Both the position numbers and the translations under genes were made by a program. A DNA stretch of 64,000 bases, from the NCBI RefSeq assembly GCF_954871325.1, contig NC_088775.1, forward strand, positions 9,897,561 through 9,961,560, written 5' to 3'. Origin of the DNA: Gordionus sp. m RMFG-2023 (lineage: Eukaryota > Nematomorpha > Gordioida > Chordodea > Parachordodidae). Shown here one piece after another: positions 12,787 to 25,500 of the stretch. The notes under the pieces are model-generated. The model had not been told where the DNA came from and ran no database searches. It saw only the letters and a program-made list of their open reading frames with translations. Each line of letters starts with the position of its first letter. Positions within the stretch are counted from its first letter, which is position 1.

Positions 12787-13017
12787 ATGTACAAAGTAAT
12801 TTATTCGCGGCCCGAACGCGACCGAAAATTTTGCTGTATGACATTTAAATTTTGGCATACCACTCTGTCGTTTATTCGAGCACAATTTTTTTTAGCCCCA
12901 CCAGATACCGAAGATCTACTCTTAGAAGAACTAAGAGTATCACTAACCCTAAAGGGTGGGAGATATATCCTAATATTAGGGTTTATTTTAGAATTTGAGT
13001 TTAAATATAATATATAA
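12787..13017 (+). other. Unidentified coding-like patch
   Basis: An open stretch of 76 codons with a more G/C-rich, codon-like first half (12787-12960) preceded by a plausible acceptor TTTATTCTAG just upstream. The peptide begins MYKVIYSRPERDRKFCC and contains PDTEDLLLEELRVS. I recognise no family. It could be a lost exon of an unannotated gene or a chance frame; the second half is ordinary A/T-rich sequence. No neighbouring exon could be joined to it with confidence. Confidence 0.2.
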
Positions 13018-13157
13018 GAAAAAGGTAAAAAGATTATGTTTATTTATTCACATATTGCTACCTTAAATTACCACAATAAATTGCCTATTTTCAATTGTCA
13101 AATAAAGTTGCGACCGAGTATAACATTTTATTTTATTTATATATGTTCATGTCAAAT

Positions 13158-13505
13158 GTGTTTTTTCCGGTAATGTGTTATTTTTTCAACTTTAAATAAT
13201 ATTGTGAACCCGTTTTTTACTATTTTAATATCTGATTTAACTGGAAATATATTCAATTTATTTTGAATATCTACCCTTTAAATTTAGACTATTTTCGACA
13301 TAAAAAATTGAGCTTTAACTAATTTATATTGGTATTTTCATTGATTTTCTGTGTAAATAATTTTTAGGTTAACTGCTAAATTATATACAATCAATAAGAT
13401 AGGTATTCTAAACATGCCGGGATACATATCCGGTAAAATCAGGTTTTTAAATTTAAAAAGGCGCTCAAAAATTGATTTTGAAAAAATAACACATTACCGC
13501 TAACA
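13158..13505. mobile_element. Foldback MITE family B, copy 2
   Basis: Same structure as the copy at 10382-10733: ends read GTAATGTGTTATTTTTTCAA on the left and the inverse of the same sequence at 13470-13500, with the internal inverted pair around AATATCTACC and GATAGGTATT. The two genomic copies are clearly homologous over their whole length but have many differences, so the family is not very young. Confidence 0.75.
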
Positions 13506-14162
13506 CATAGATATATATATTTAATAATAATAAAAATAATGAAGATGTTCAATAGATATAATATCAATATAATCATAATATAAATAATTATGATTTATTT
13601 TAAACTTGTCAAAAAATGAAAATTACATAAATGAATGAATGACATGTTTAAAATTAAAGATAACATGTGATTCTGATTGACATTTTGCTGAAACATTGAT
13701 TAATGAGTATGTTTCTAATATTTAATCTTTGGGTTGGGCTACCTTGCACCCCAGTCCAAGGAAAAAAGTCTCCAATGTCCTAGGTTGTGCAGGCCTTTAG
13801 CCATAGCACCCTCGTTCTCAGTAGTATTCCCTAGTCGGGTATGCATTATATTTTCCAGAGAAGTTATAAATATATCCAATCTTACTTTTTTTAGATTTTT
13901 TAAAGGTTATATTTTTGAATGTAAATTATTTTCTAAATAAAGTAACATATGTAAATATTATAAAAAATCAAAACATTGCATAACCTTAAAGAACTGAGAA
14001 GCGAATAGTTGCAATATCTTTTGATAACCCTATTGGCCTGTAGATGATATTATATTTGTATGAAAAATATGCATAAAAACTATTCGTTCGATAGGGAAGG
14101 TCACTACTCGGTTTTATATCGGGTAAAAAGTTGTGAATTGAAACAATAAAGAAACCAAGGTA

Positions 14163-14600
14163 GCTTAAAATGAATTGTACCAATTTTTATTACTCCGTGA
14201 GGGAAAAAATTGAAACTTTTAGATAAACTCTTTGTTGATTAAAAATTTTACTTTTTCCCTTATGGGGTAATAAAAGTTGGCACGATTCATTTTAAACGAA
14301 TCCCAAAGATTTTGTAATACTCATCTAGTGAATAAAACTTTTTATCTGGTTCAAACGCGTCATTTAAAAAATTTTATTTTCTCTCTTGTAGTAAAGTAAT
14401 TATAACTATAAATTTTAAGCTGCTCCCAACGTTTTTGCAACATTGTATTACTACCCAAAATTTTTTGCATAGTCAAAAGCAAAGTTTTTATAATATTTTA
14501 CTTTTTTTCCATGTGGAGTAAAGAAGATTATCATTATAAATTTTAAAGAATTTAAAATATGTTTATAATATTGTTCTACTATCAAAAAATTTTTATCATA
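14163..14600. repeat. Inverted pair plus three-unit tandem array of about 124 bp
   Basis: Two arms, 14163-14212 and 14243-14295, are inverted copies over about 50 bases (TTAAAATGAATTGTACCAAT on one side, the inverse of TTAAAATGAATCGTGCCAAC on the other). From the right arm onward a unit of about 124 bases repeats at roughly 14249, 14372 and 14497, each starting TTTTA(C/T)TTTTTCCC-like and passing through a GGTAATAAAAG or GAGTAAAGAAG motif. Similarity between units is moderate. No coding capacity. Confidence 0.6.
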
Positions 14601-15033
14601 AATTGAGTTTTTTTAAATTATTTTAAATCTTTTCTACCGCCATCTTACGTTAAAATTTTATTGCAAAATAATATATATAAATTATTTGACATTTTATTTT
14701 TTGATTTTTATCTAAAGGTATGTTAATTAAATTTATATACATAATTTTTAGATAAAGTTGATATAAATTACTATATAATATTATCACTTTCTAAAAATTA
14801 CTTTTAAAATACTTATTTAAAAACCATTCCTTTAATAAAATATTTTTTCTACAAATATCGAATAGATTTCAATATTAATTTCCTGACATTCATAATAAGC
14901 CCATTTAGAATTGGGTAAATTTGTATTTATATTTACATACATGACTGCGCCAATATAATATTTGGTATAATTCATACAATTTTTATTCATAAAACCATAA
15001 CAATATATATCAGAGATCTGCATTTAAATTTTC

Positions 15034-15295
15034 ATATATACCCGGGTCGGGCGAGGTCTGAAATTTTTTTTAAAAAAAAATACACAGGTCGGGCCGCGTA
15101 TTAAAGTCATGTAATTGAAATCGCCATTAATCGCTATAAAAATCAAAAATAAATATACCATATTTTAAAAAATACGGGCCTGGCCTGAAAATATTATTTT
15201 TTTAAAAAAGTCGGGCCAGAAAATATAAAACCTGGACCGGGCCAAAAAAAATCCGGGCCAGACCCTGCAAATTGTATCTCTGTGGGTCTTCTACA
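15034..15295. mobile_element. GC-rich-ended putative MITE
   Basis: A/T-rich DNA is interrupted by GC-rich blocks at both ends: CCGGGTCGGGCGAGGTCTG near 15042 and CCGGGCCAGACCCTG near 15254. Reversing the right end gives CAGGGTCTGGCCCGGATTTT, which loosely mirrors the left end. That architecture fits a hAT-type non-autonomous element, but I could not find a target duplication, so the borders are uncertain. Confidence 0.35.
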
Positions 15296-15654
15296 TATAT
15301 AGATCCGGATATCACATTATAATAGATGTTCTGGGTGTTAGGTAATTAACTTTCTTATATTATAATAATCGTATTATATATATTTAATCATTATAAAATA
15401 TATCTAATTAACGAATATACTAATTCATAATATACAAATAATATAATATTATATTTTCATACATGTATTTCCATAATATCAACAATAACTTTATATGTAT
15501 ACATTCCACATTCCTACATTCCCCCTTCATTAATAGAAAGGACATCTCCCTAGGGATATCCGCAAATTATTCTTCTAAAAAAGTCTTTTTTATTGTTCTC
15601 CATTTGCCTTTACCGTGGAGTTTTACCTTTTTTAACGCCCACACTCTTTCTCCC

Positions 15655-15880
15655 AATTAAAATCTTGATCTCTCAAAGAGCATCAATATTAGTTGCCTTG
15701 ATACGGATCTCTCCTAGAGTATCAATATCGTTTCATTTGTTGATTGATCTCCTACTAAAATCCCCATCGATTTTATTGTATGCTTAATCTCTCACCGGAG
15801 TACCGTTATCGAGCCATTGTTCACTTCATCTCACACTGGAGTAATATTATTGAGGCTTTGTAGATTGGTCTACATTGTAC
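15655..15880 (+). repeat. Diverged minisatellite-like array, about 55-60 bp unit
   Basis: Successive units share GATCTCTC (or a variant), then a GAGTATCAATAT-like block, then ATCGAG/TTGTT. I count about four units, each substantially diverged. The region is less A/T-rich than its surroundings. No protein signal in any frame. Confidence 0.45.
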
Positions 15881-17423
15881 TTGAATGGCCCACGAAGTCA
15901 CCGTTATCCTAAAGTCAGAGAGATTGCTATTATTTTTAGATGGCCCATGAGGTAATTCTCATCCCTACATGGCATAAAAAGTCATCATTAGTCTTTTAAC
16001 CCAAATATGGCTACATCAGGCTCACGGAACCCCCATTAGTTTTTGTATAGATTTCATGATTTGAGCCCAAAGTACTTATATCTTTATGTCTAAATTAATC
16101 AGGTTTCTTTATCAGTATCTACTTTCCCAATGTCCTTATTATATATAATTATAAAACAGCTGATGACTATTTTAGAAAATACACCACCTAAATGAATCAT
16201 TCATTCACTTGAAAACATATGATGGAATTATCCCACGAATTAGATTTATACCAAGTTAACGCAATTAAAGAGTGGAAAACGATTGAAATAGTGAATTAAT
16301 TATTTAGATATGTAAATTTTAATGTTATTTTAGGTTTCAACATATAAGAGTTACGAAGATAGTAATTTTTAAAATAACTAATTCTATAATTTAATGAATC
16401 TTAGGTATAATAATTAAATTATGGCAGTTATTTACTACTTGGAGATTGTTAAAGTTTGTTATTATGATTTTCACATTATAATTTTATAACCTTAGAAGAA
16501 ATATTATAAAGTATCATTTGTATGATTGCTTAAATAATACGTGTAACTGGAAGATACTCCATGATGTGTAAAATTATTACTCAAATATATGATATAATCA
16601 AATACCATATGTATTACATATAAATTATGATGTAGCTATTACCACAATATCTCTATCTTGATTAATATTATTTATTATGAATAATTAACACCTATATAAA
16701 TTATTGGGTTATATTTGTGAATTTCATATTGAACTAATTAAAATTTTTGCAATTCATAAGATAAGAGTTAGATAAGATTTTATAACTACTTTTTCTTGTA
16801 AATTATTATATAAATATATAAGAAACATACACTCAAAAAGCGTCAGCACCTTGTTGCAAAGTATGATTGATATAAAAATCATATTAAAGATAAAAATGTT
16901 TGACTACAAAAATATAAAATCTTATAATTACCTTTAAAAAGGAGAAATTAGAGGAAAACCAATTCAACATTCTGATTAAACTAATTTTCTAATTCTAACC
17001 TTACCAAACTATTAGGGGCAACTCCAAATACCCATCATATAAGTGAGTTCTCATATGTCTGTCTAATTTTAATATTTTGATGCTCCTCATCTTTCACTTC
17101 ATTTCATAGATTATTAGTTGATAACTTTGATACTTTTTTTTGATATCTTCCCATTGATTCCTTGGATTTTTGCCAAATAATTTTTACTAATAAGAATAAA
17201 TTTTGAAATAAATAATAAAAATAAATTGTTGATATTTTTTTAGCTTAGGTCTAACCATAATATAATCCCACCCATATGTGATTTCTGATATATAAAATCA
17301 TTATCATTTTAGGTTATATGACCATCAGAGATTTGCAAAGCCAAGCCTATTCTGGCTGTTATTGTTTTTTGCATAAGTTGCTTGGCCTATCTCATTTAAC
17401 TGTTTGCCCAGCCTACTTAGGCC

Positions 17424-17650
17424 AACCCTAGGGTTGTTAAAAGGCCCAGTTCGGGTCTATTTTTAAAAATTACCCGATTAAGAATATAGCCAATATATTG
17501 TTCTGTAAACCTGGAGATTTTACTGATGGCACAGAATGGTTTGGATATTTATATGCTAAATCCCGAGGTTTACATAATATTTTTGTGGCCAAAATCTTAT
17601 TCGGTTTTTAAAAATCGACACAAATCGGGCTTTTACCTTAGCCCCTCCCT
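17424..17650. mobile_element. MITE family A copy with hAT-like ends
   Basis: Starts AGGGTTGTTAAAAGGCCCAG and ends with the inverse-type sequence TTTTTAAAAATCGACACAAA followed by TCGGGC. Together with the copy at 50165-50385 (ends ACCCGAATCGGG and TTTTTTAACAACCCTACG) this indicates terminal repeats of the type AGGGTTGTTAAAA...CCCG. Such ends are seen in hAT elements. No coding capacity. Confidence 0.6.
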
Positions 17651-18429
17651 ATTATTTTTTTTAATTGGAATGAATTATGAGACTTCGTTAAAAATTTATT
17701 TTATCGATTTTACAGAACGAGTTTATGTACCAATTTATAATGTTATATTTATTATATTATTTATCCTCAATATTTTTACCTTTTTAAACTAAACTCCCCT
17801 CTACCCAAATTAAATGGTGGCCATAGGATTTAATCTATTATTATAAATTAATTTTATAATATATATTTAATGTTTATATAGAAATTCCCGAGTCCTGCTC
17901 ATATTGCAAGATTCTAAAATTGAAATAAGGTAATTTTGATTTTTTTATAATATTTTATCAAATAAAATATAAACTCAAATAAAAATAATATAAAAAAAAT
18001 TAATAAAATATTTAATATAATTTTTAACGCACAAATTGAGCGTTTGCGTTTTGCCGTATTTTTTTTATTAATAAAAACGTAACGCATCTCTTGTTAAAAT
18101 CGAGGTTGCCTTTTTTTAAATATCGTCGATATTCAAAATTTTAACTAAGATTTTATATTCAAACAGCGCGGTAATTAACAATCATAATTTTTGCAATATA
18201 CGTCGCACGATATGTTTTCAAATGTTATTATAGCCTTTCCATTGTTTCGCTCCATATTTATAAATTATAGCAATTTGTCTGATTTTTTAAAATAACGCAG
18301 CGTTAAATATCGCACTGAATTTTTGGTTAAAGCCTTATGCTAAAGCGACGCTATCGAAATCACAGCTTATATTGAGTTAATAATTTTTAAAATATATGTC
18401 GCAACATATGTTTTTAAAATTTATATCAA

Positions 18430-18545
18430 CCCTGCATTCTCAGTTAGCGTGAATTCGCAGCGAAATATACAAAATATGATATAAATGTAATAATTTTACA
18501 CTAATTTTTGTTTACTCTGTCGCGAATTCGCGTTAACTGTGAAGT
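18430..18545. mobile_element. Small foldback MITE family C, copy 1
   Basis: About 116 bp with near-palindromic ends: left CCCTGCATTCTCAGTTAGCG, right end GAATTCGCGTTAACTGTGAA, which is the inverse. The second copy, at 32381-32481 in an NBAS intron, ends GCGTTAACTGTGAATACAGG. Presumably non-autonomous; too small to code. The surrounding 18.0-18.95 kb has several other GCGTT/AACGC motifs and may itself be an older composite repeat. Confidence 0.6.
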
Positions 18546-19563
18546 AACGCCTAATATTTATAAATTATACCTATTTATTGGCTTGATTTTGTAAATAACG
18601 CACCGTTTGAACTTAACGCGTTTATCATAAATTCGGCATAAGTTATAAAAAATAATTTATTTTTGTGAATTAAATTATCGTCTGCCTTTTTATTTCATTA
18701 ATTTCGAAATATTTCATTTAAAAAAATAAGTAAGTTATTGTTATTTTTTTTTACATTTTATATAATATTGCAAAATGAATAACAATAAATATCAACCTGT
18801 TTCTATTTTTTTTTAAAATGATTTCTAACGCCATGCGATAATTTGATCATTTTTAAACATTAATATTTGAAATGCATTATTTACGTTTGCAACACAGCGT
18901 TTGAAACGCTCAAATGACGCTTAACTTTACTCAAATTTATACTTATATTCTAAAAGATCGGGAAAAGATTCATTTGCCAATGTGGACATCAACATCGATA
19001 GTAAAAATTATTCATATCTTTCAATAAATAGATATTTTATGTGTGATTGATTAAAGGGGTTACATTTTTTTTAGTGTATTTACTTTGGTGACTTTAATAA
19101 AATAAGAGGCGGGACAGAATATCATCGTCCTCACTACAAGATCTCGTAAGTCAAAAAAAAAAATTATTTCTGCAGAAAGGAATATATATTTTTATAGGTC
19201 ATCTATCATCAGCTAAAAACTCATATCTTACTAATTATTAGACATGATTTTTATCTCATTGGGGGTTCATTGGCCCGTCTTCGAAAAACTCAAAAGATGA
19301 TCATACGAAACTTTATAATAATCATTAGAAACATGTATATCATATTATTATCAAATTTTTTAAAAATTAAAATTGGATTAACATTTAAAAAAACTACTAT
19401 CTAGGTCTTGCAGTAGGGACTATGCATTCCCCGGCGCGATTTAAAAAAATATATTTAAGGCCAAGGTTTTTTTATAGGTCTCTATATTGAAATTTTTTGG
19501 AATGGAGGATTTTATAAAGAGTTTTTTATATTTATTAATGTGCATATAATAAACAACCTAAAG

Positions 19564-22500
19564 TTAGCCATACCCTGTCAGAGGTATCGAAAGCTGGATG
19601 GAATATTAAAAGATACTTTAGAGCTTTAGCAATATCCGATAGTCATTCATCAGATCAATCCCTCGAAGAAGAGAACGTTGGCAAACATCAAATTTTTTCT
19701 TTTGCCACGTCTCTCGTGGAATACGTGCATCTGTTTTCTCTGGCCGATGGCAAATATTTGATTTCATTCAATCCTAATGTTAGTATTAAATATTATTATT
19801 TTTTAAAAAAATTTTAATAAAACATAATTATGAACAGAGTGAACGAACTCAATTAGATGATAGCGAAAAATTGGACCAACATTCAAATTTAATATCTTAT
19901 ATGGTTTTTGTGGAGCCATTGGTCGTGGGCAACAATAGTTTCTCAAAAATAAATCAAAATGACGAGTTATTTAAAATAAAATAAATGCATTTTATGTTAA
20001 AATTTTGTAGGCTCTTTGAATTATGGATAATTTCGTTTCAAGGAACCTTATTAAGCTTCATTATAAAGTGAGTTTATTTAATTTTTTTAAAGATAAAAAT
20101 AATTTGTATTGAAAAAAAAATAAAGTTTGACGAATCAATCCTATTTTATGAATTTTGAGTTCGATTTTGTAAGACCGGTTTATTCCGCGCAATACGATTC
20201 CATCCATCAATTATTAATCACAGCGGGTAATTTTTTTTTACGAAATCTCATATTTTTTTTATATATGATGTTCTAAAGTTGTTGGTTGGTATATACTATC
20301 CAAGTTTTTTAAAAAAAATTTCACTCATAGGCAAATGACTTTACTATTGTTCTCAAATAATAGATATGAGATAATAAGCGTATTCGTTTTTTTCTCTACT
20401 AACCCATTTACTCACTTTGGACGTATTTCTTGATTATTTGTATATCACCTGCTGTTATTAGGTTTGAACTATCTGTTATTATAGAACTTATATTGAGTGG
20501 TTTTTTTAACGTATGTTGTCGGCCAGTAGAGGGGCACCTTATCTGCGTTTCCATGGCTATTTTTATACCCAGCACTTGTTATTCGTAGTAAAAATTTACG
20601 GATAATAGGTAACCATCTAAATAAGCTGGACATGCCATTTAATTTTTTTATGAGGGTCATATAAGTATATTAAAACTTAATTGTAAAGTAGCTCCCCTAA
20701 ATATTGTCAAAATTGAATTAGGCGTGAAAGTTATGGGTAGGTTTTTTTAATATCTGAATTACTGAAAGATCAATCATTATTATAAAATCAATATTATTGG
20801 AATATTATATAGACCAATTTTTTATTTTTAAATATATGTTATTTGAATATTATTTTAATGAATTTAATTTATATTATGTTTCAATTGTAAACTCGCGTTA
20901 TCATTTGAATAAACTTTTTTATCAATTTTTGTTTTTTAAATTGTGTAGAGATAAAAGGATCTAAAAATTACAATAAAAAAAATTAATTTAATTACAATGA
21001 CTTTTGAATTCTATTTTAAGTTCAAATTCTTTTAAATTTGAAGAGAGCTTCAGTTAAGGTCTGGTAGGGGGTTCGACTTGTTGGGATCTCGTAAGTGTCA
21101 TTTAAGTTATTATAAATAAATAATTCGTAAACTTTACTTTAAATTTTTTTAATCTTAATCAAATATAAAAAGTTTTATATAAACATTTAAATTTATTCTT
21201 CAAAATTTTTTACCAAAAGAAAGTTTATCATAATTTATTTACCAAAAAAAGAAGTATATCTTTATTCAAAAATTATATTTTAAACTAAAATAAAAAGCGT
21301 ATCTCTAAGTATAAAAATTATTCCCTTTTTAGGGAAAATAAAACGCGCAATTATAAATTAAAATAAAATTGGCGCAAAGTGAATAAAAAGAACATTTTTA
21401 AAAAGGAGTTGGGTTAGTTTTATCTTGCATAATTAGAAATAAAACCTACCCCCTTATACTTTCCGGAACTCTGATTATACCTCTGATGCAAGGCGATCTC
21501 CCGGACCTAAATATCTAACTTATATTTAACACCCTAATAAGGACTCCAAAGGGAAAAAAACTCCTAAGTAAAAGAAAATACAAAAACCATATGTTTCACT
21601 TTAAATGTACTTAACTCAAAACAAAAGAAAAACTTTATATAATTTTTATGTATTGAAGGCAAAACAAAAGAAGGGTAAAAAAGAAAACTATTTTTAATTG
21701 AAGTTTATTTAAAGCTAAAGGATAGCAAACTAGATTAAATTAAAATAACATATTTAACAAAATTTAATTTCAGTTTAAATTAATTACTAATTCAGTTAAA
21801 GTCGTATTATAACATGCTTCTCGTGACAGTGAGGCAGTCCTAGAAAAATCTTATGATTTTTTTTAGTCTGAACTTTTTTTTATACGCTATAAAATAGCTC
21901 AAATTAAATCGGTGAATACGGGGGCTTCTAAAATTATTTATTAATTATGAAATATTTGATAATGATTTATAAATACCGATAAAGGCTTGTAATTCCTTAA
22001 TAAAAAATTTAAATCTTATCTATAAAAAATTAAAATTATTGTAACGTTTATCAATTTTTATCCGTAATCATCAAGGCATACTGCCACTCCAGGCTAGTAA
22101 TGCCTTTAATAATAAAACCATAGCCTTTAGAAAATTGATGAATCCGCTACCCTGAAGTGTAATCTGTAGTAACGATAAATTTCACAAGGGATATTTATTA
22201 CTTGATAATTTTTTGGCCTCCTCATCAAGATTTTATTGCGGGGAAGATCCATTATAAGAATTTAAAAGTTAATTTACCTTTCCACCAATCCTTATATAGG
22301 TGTTTGCAGAGTTGTTAAAGTAGCGCGCATACTTTTTTTAGTGTGTCAGGTTTAGCATGCCACTTACTAACAAAAATAGCGATAGCTTACTAATTTGGAA
22401 AATAGCGAAGTAACGCAATATAATAAATAAACATAAAAGTTGTTAAAATATATTTATAATTAATACTAATAATTTTTTTATTTAATTTAATTTTTAAATT

Positions 22501-25500
22501 GAAATTTATATTTTAAAATCTGCATTATAAATCAAGTTTTCTAAATAATTTAATGTCCGATATCAGGCGATAATTTTGGTACAGATCATCGAAAAAATTT
22601 CCCTGAAAAATAATGATAATATGGAATTGTGTTTCCTGAATTTGCAAAATATTTTAATTTCGATAAAAAAAAATTTACCTCAGAGTATAAATTTTATTGT
22701 AAGATGTGCCGGGAGATCTTATCATCAAACAAGACTAGTGACTTTAACGAGACATTTAAAAGTAATAAATCCAACAAATTTAATATCAATGTGTAGCCCA
22801 AACCTTAATCATATAAAACTTGAATCAAAGCTGTGCCTTTAATAGTTTTTGAGCTAGATGAGTTTATGTGAATGATTTTCTGGCCCAGATCTAATATGGT
22901 ATGTAGCAACTGGCCATAAGATATTATTCAAGAATTATTATATAAATAAAAAACTTACAATATTTAATTAATATTTTATTTTATTATCAGAATCATCTAT
23001 TTATTGATAATATTTTATAATTTGTTATCCGGATGTAAAACATGCGCAAAATTAACCACTCATCTATTTATATATATGTAAATTTTATCAAAACATGCTA
23101 AAAAACTTAGCTTATTCTCTACATAATTTTTATTTTAGCAATTTATTTTTTTGAAATAAATAATACTATTGAAAATCCTTTTGACACATTTTTTAAATCT
23201 AAAAATACTCAAATGAATATTTTTGATTTTTCTTATATAATTAATTAAATTTAATATTGCATAGCCTGCTAGTGTTGAACAATTATTTAGTAATAACTTA
23301 TATTTTCTTATTATCGCTCTTGACTTGGGGAAGTATGGAAATATTATATAAAAAAAAATTATATATATTTGAAATTTTAGTCATATTTTTATTTGTGGAA
23401 AAAGAAATATATAAAAAAGTATTTTAAAAAAGATTCTAAAGCAGCCAATAAGAGTGCTACTTTTTTTGTAAAATAGCTGTAGCGATATAACGTTATTTTT
23501 AAAAGTAGTTTTTAACAACACTAGATGTTTGAATAATATATGTTATTGGAAGATATGAAAGAATTATAATTTTCAAGAACGTAGGTTAGTTAATAAGTGA
23601 GAAAATAACTAAGTAATGAAGGAAGGAAAGGAAGAAAGAAATTTAGATTCAAAGCAATTTATATATTTTTATTTGCAATATTAACATTGATAGTTACAAA
23701 TTCTATATATATATTTTCTATTTATTTTACTTTATACCATTCGTTAACATTATTATTTTTTGGCATAATACGAGTTATAGCATTTGTTTTATGATTTAAA
23801 ATAAAACGTATATATATATACAATTTTAGGACCGATTAAAACGAAGGAGAGTTGTTCCTCACAATCCCTTAATCCCAAATCTTCTGGCTTCCTACAAGGT
23901 TGGAGACGGATAGATTCTATAACCGGACTTAAAGCGCTAGATTTTAGCCTTTTTTCAACTTTTCTTCCTTATACCTTCGACGAGGAAACTCTGGGAAATG
24001 TCTTATTACGCATTTCGCCCAATCAAGATAAGCTTGCAATTTTAGTTGTCACTAAGTGTGATTCAAAAACGCAGAATAATTCTCGAAGTTTGTTGATCGT
24101 ATCTGGTTTGCCGGGGTTTGGCATTTTGTCAAAAGTCGTTTTAAGCGATGGTAAGATTGTGCCCGAAAAACAAGAAGTAAATACTAAAAGATTGTTTTGT
24201 ATAATAAATATAAAAGTAAATTTGGTTCTGTTGTGTTTAATAGTACTATTAAAGAAATATGTGTCTTTTTTGTTTTGTCCCCACTCAAAACAGTATTATA
24301 TTTTATTTTGTCTTATCCTAATCTTAATTTAGACAAAGCCTGTTTTTATATTTTATTCACTTAAAACTGGTCCTAGCCAGTTTCGAGATTGGCCATTACA
24401 TGGAAAAAAATATTATAACAATAAGTCGATAGATTTTTTTTTATTGTTGTTTTGTTGGAAAATATATAGTATATAAGGGCCATCTAAAAAGAATTATAGA
24501 TCATTAAATAATTACGACTTTTTTTTCACTATTTTTGTTTTATTATTTTAGTTAACTTAAAGATATTGTAATAGTTTTCTTTTGGAATACGGTTACCATT
24601 TTAGTTTAAATAAATACACGGATTTTCGGCTTAAAATCCTTTTAAATACGATGACAAAAATGCCCGCTAAGTCCGATCCCCCAGTCCCAATTTCCGACAA
24701 TCCCGGACCCTCAAATTCCGTCGATCCCTCGCCCTCCCCTATGTTTGGACTCGACTGTCAAACTATCTCACTAGCTCCCAACGTTCGAACGTTTTATGCT
24801 CCTCCACCGAAATCAGACGGACGAAAATCTATATGGCCTTCCAAAATCCATGGCTGAACTATCAAAGCAGGATATAAAGTTGAATTTCAATATAGTTGGA
24901 CAGTCGAGTCCAGGTATTTGGGTATAGGCTTCTTTTAGATCTATCACGGAAAAAATGCCCCCCCCCCTCTTTTAGTGTTCCAAAATTATCTTCAATTCGG
25001 GGGATCGGGTAAAATTCGGGAGTGACCCTAGGATTTAGGGTAATTTTATAGTCTATGCATAGGTCAAAGGTATTGTCAGCTTTTTGAATAGGCACACTTG
25101 GCGATCCCCATTTACTAATAATCCCTTCGTTTTCCCAGTCTTTTAGTAATAGTTCGATTTGTGACTTTAGTGCATAGGGTACAGTTCGGGGTTTGATGAA
25201 TTGGGGTTGGGCGTTGGGAAGAAGTCTTATATCTATTTTGTTTAGAAAATTACCAAGGGTATCAATATTCGTGGAAAATTCTGTTGCTGCTTTATTTCAT
25301 GATTTTTGGATGTGATTGGTATTTTATTAGTATATCTTTTCCCATTATGGATGTGTGGTTGTCATTTGTCACAAGTATTTTACCTGAGTCTGTGTTGTCA
25401 TGGTATTTTATTATCGCGGGGAAGTGTCCTATTGGTTGTATGGCGTGTCCCGAAAATGATCCAGTGTCTATTTACATTTCCAGTGGTATATTATTTATCT

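Larger units (their letters stand above)
9655..19563. other. Repeat-rich intergenic region between the peptidase and NBAS genes
   Basis: About 9.9 kb without a gene I can name. It holds the delimited elements listed separately (foldback family B, the 380-bp hAT element, MITE family A copies, a 124-bp tandem array, a minisatellite, a small foldback) separated by A/T-rich sequence. The first exons of NBAS, corresponding to about the first 120 human residues, should lie in the right part of this region, but I could not recognise them. Coding-like patches at 12780-12960 and 13730-13860 remain unexplained. Confidence 0.6.

Noticed and set aside
17526-17792. Plus-strand 88-codon frame
   Set aside because: Its first half overlaps MITE family A sequence and the rest is A/T-rich; no family resemblance.
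18020-18960. Possible large element with GCGTT/AACGC motifs at both sides
   Set aside because: The motifs recur irregularly and I could not define matching inverted ends or a target duplication; only the 116-bp foldback inside is supported.
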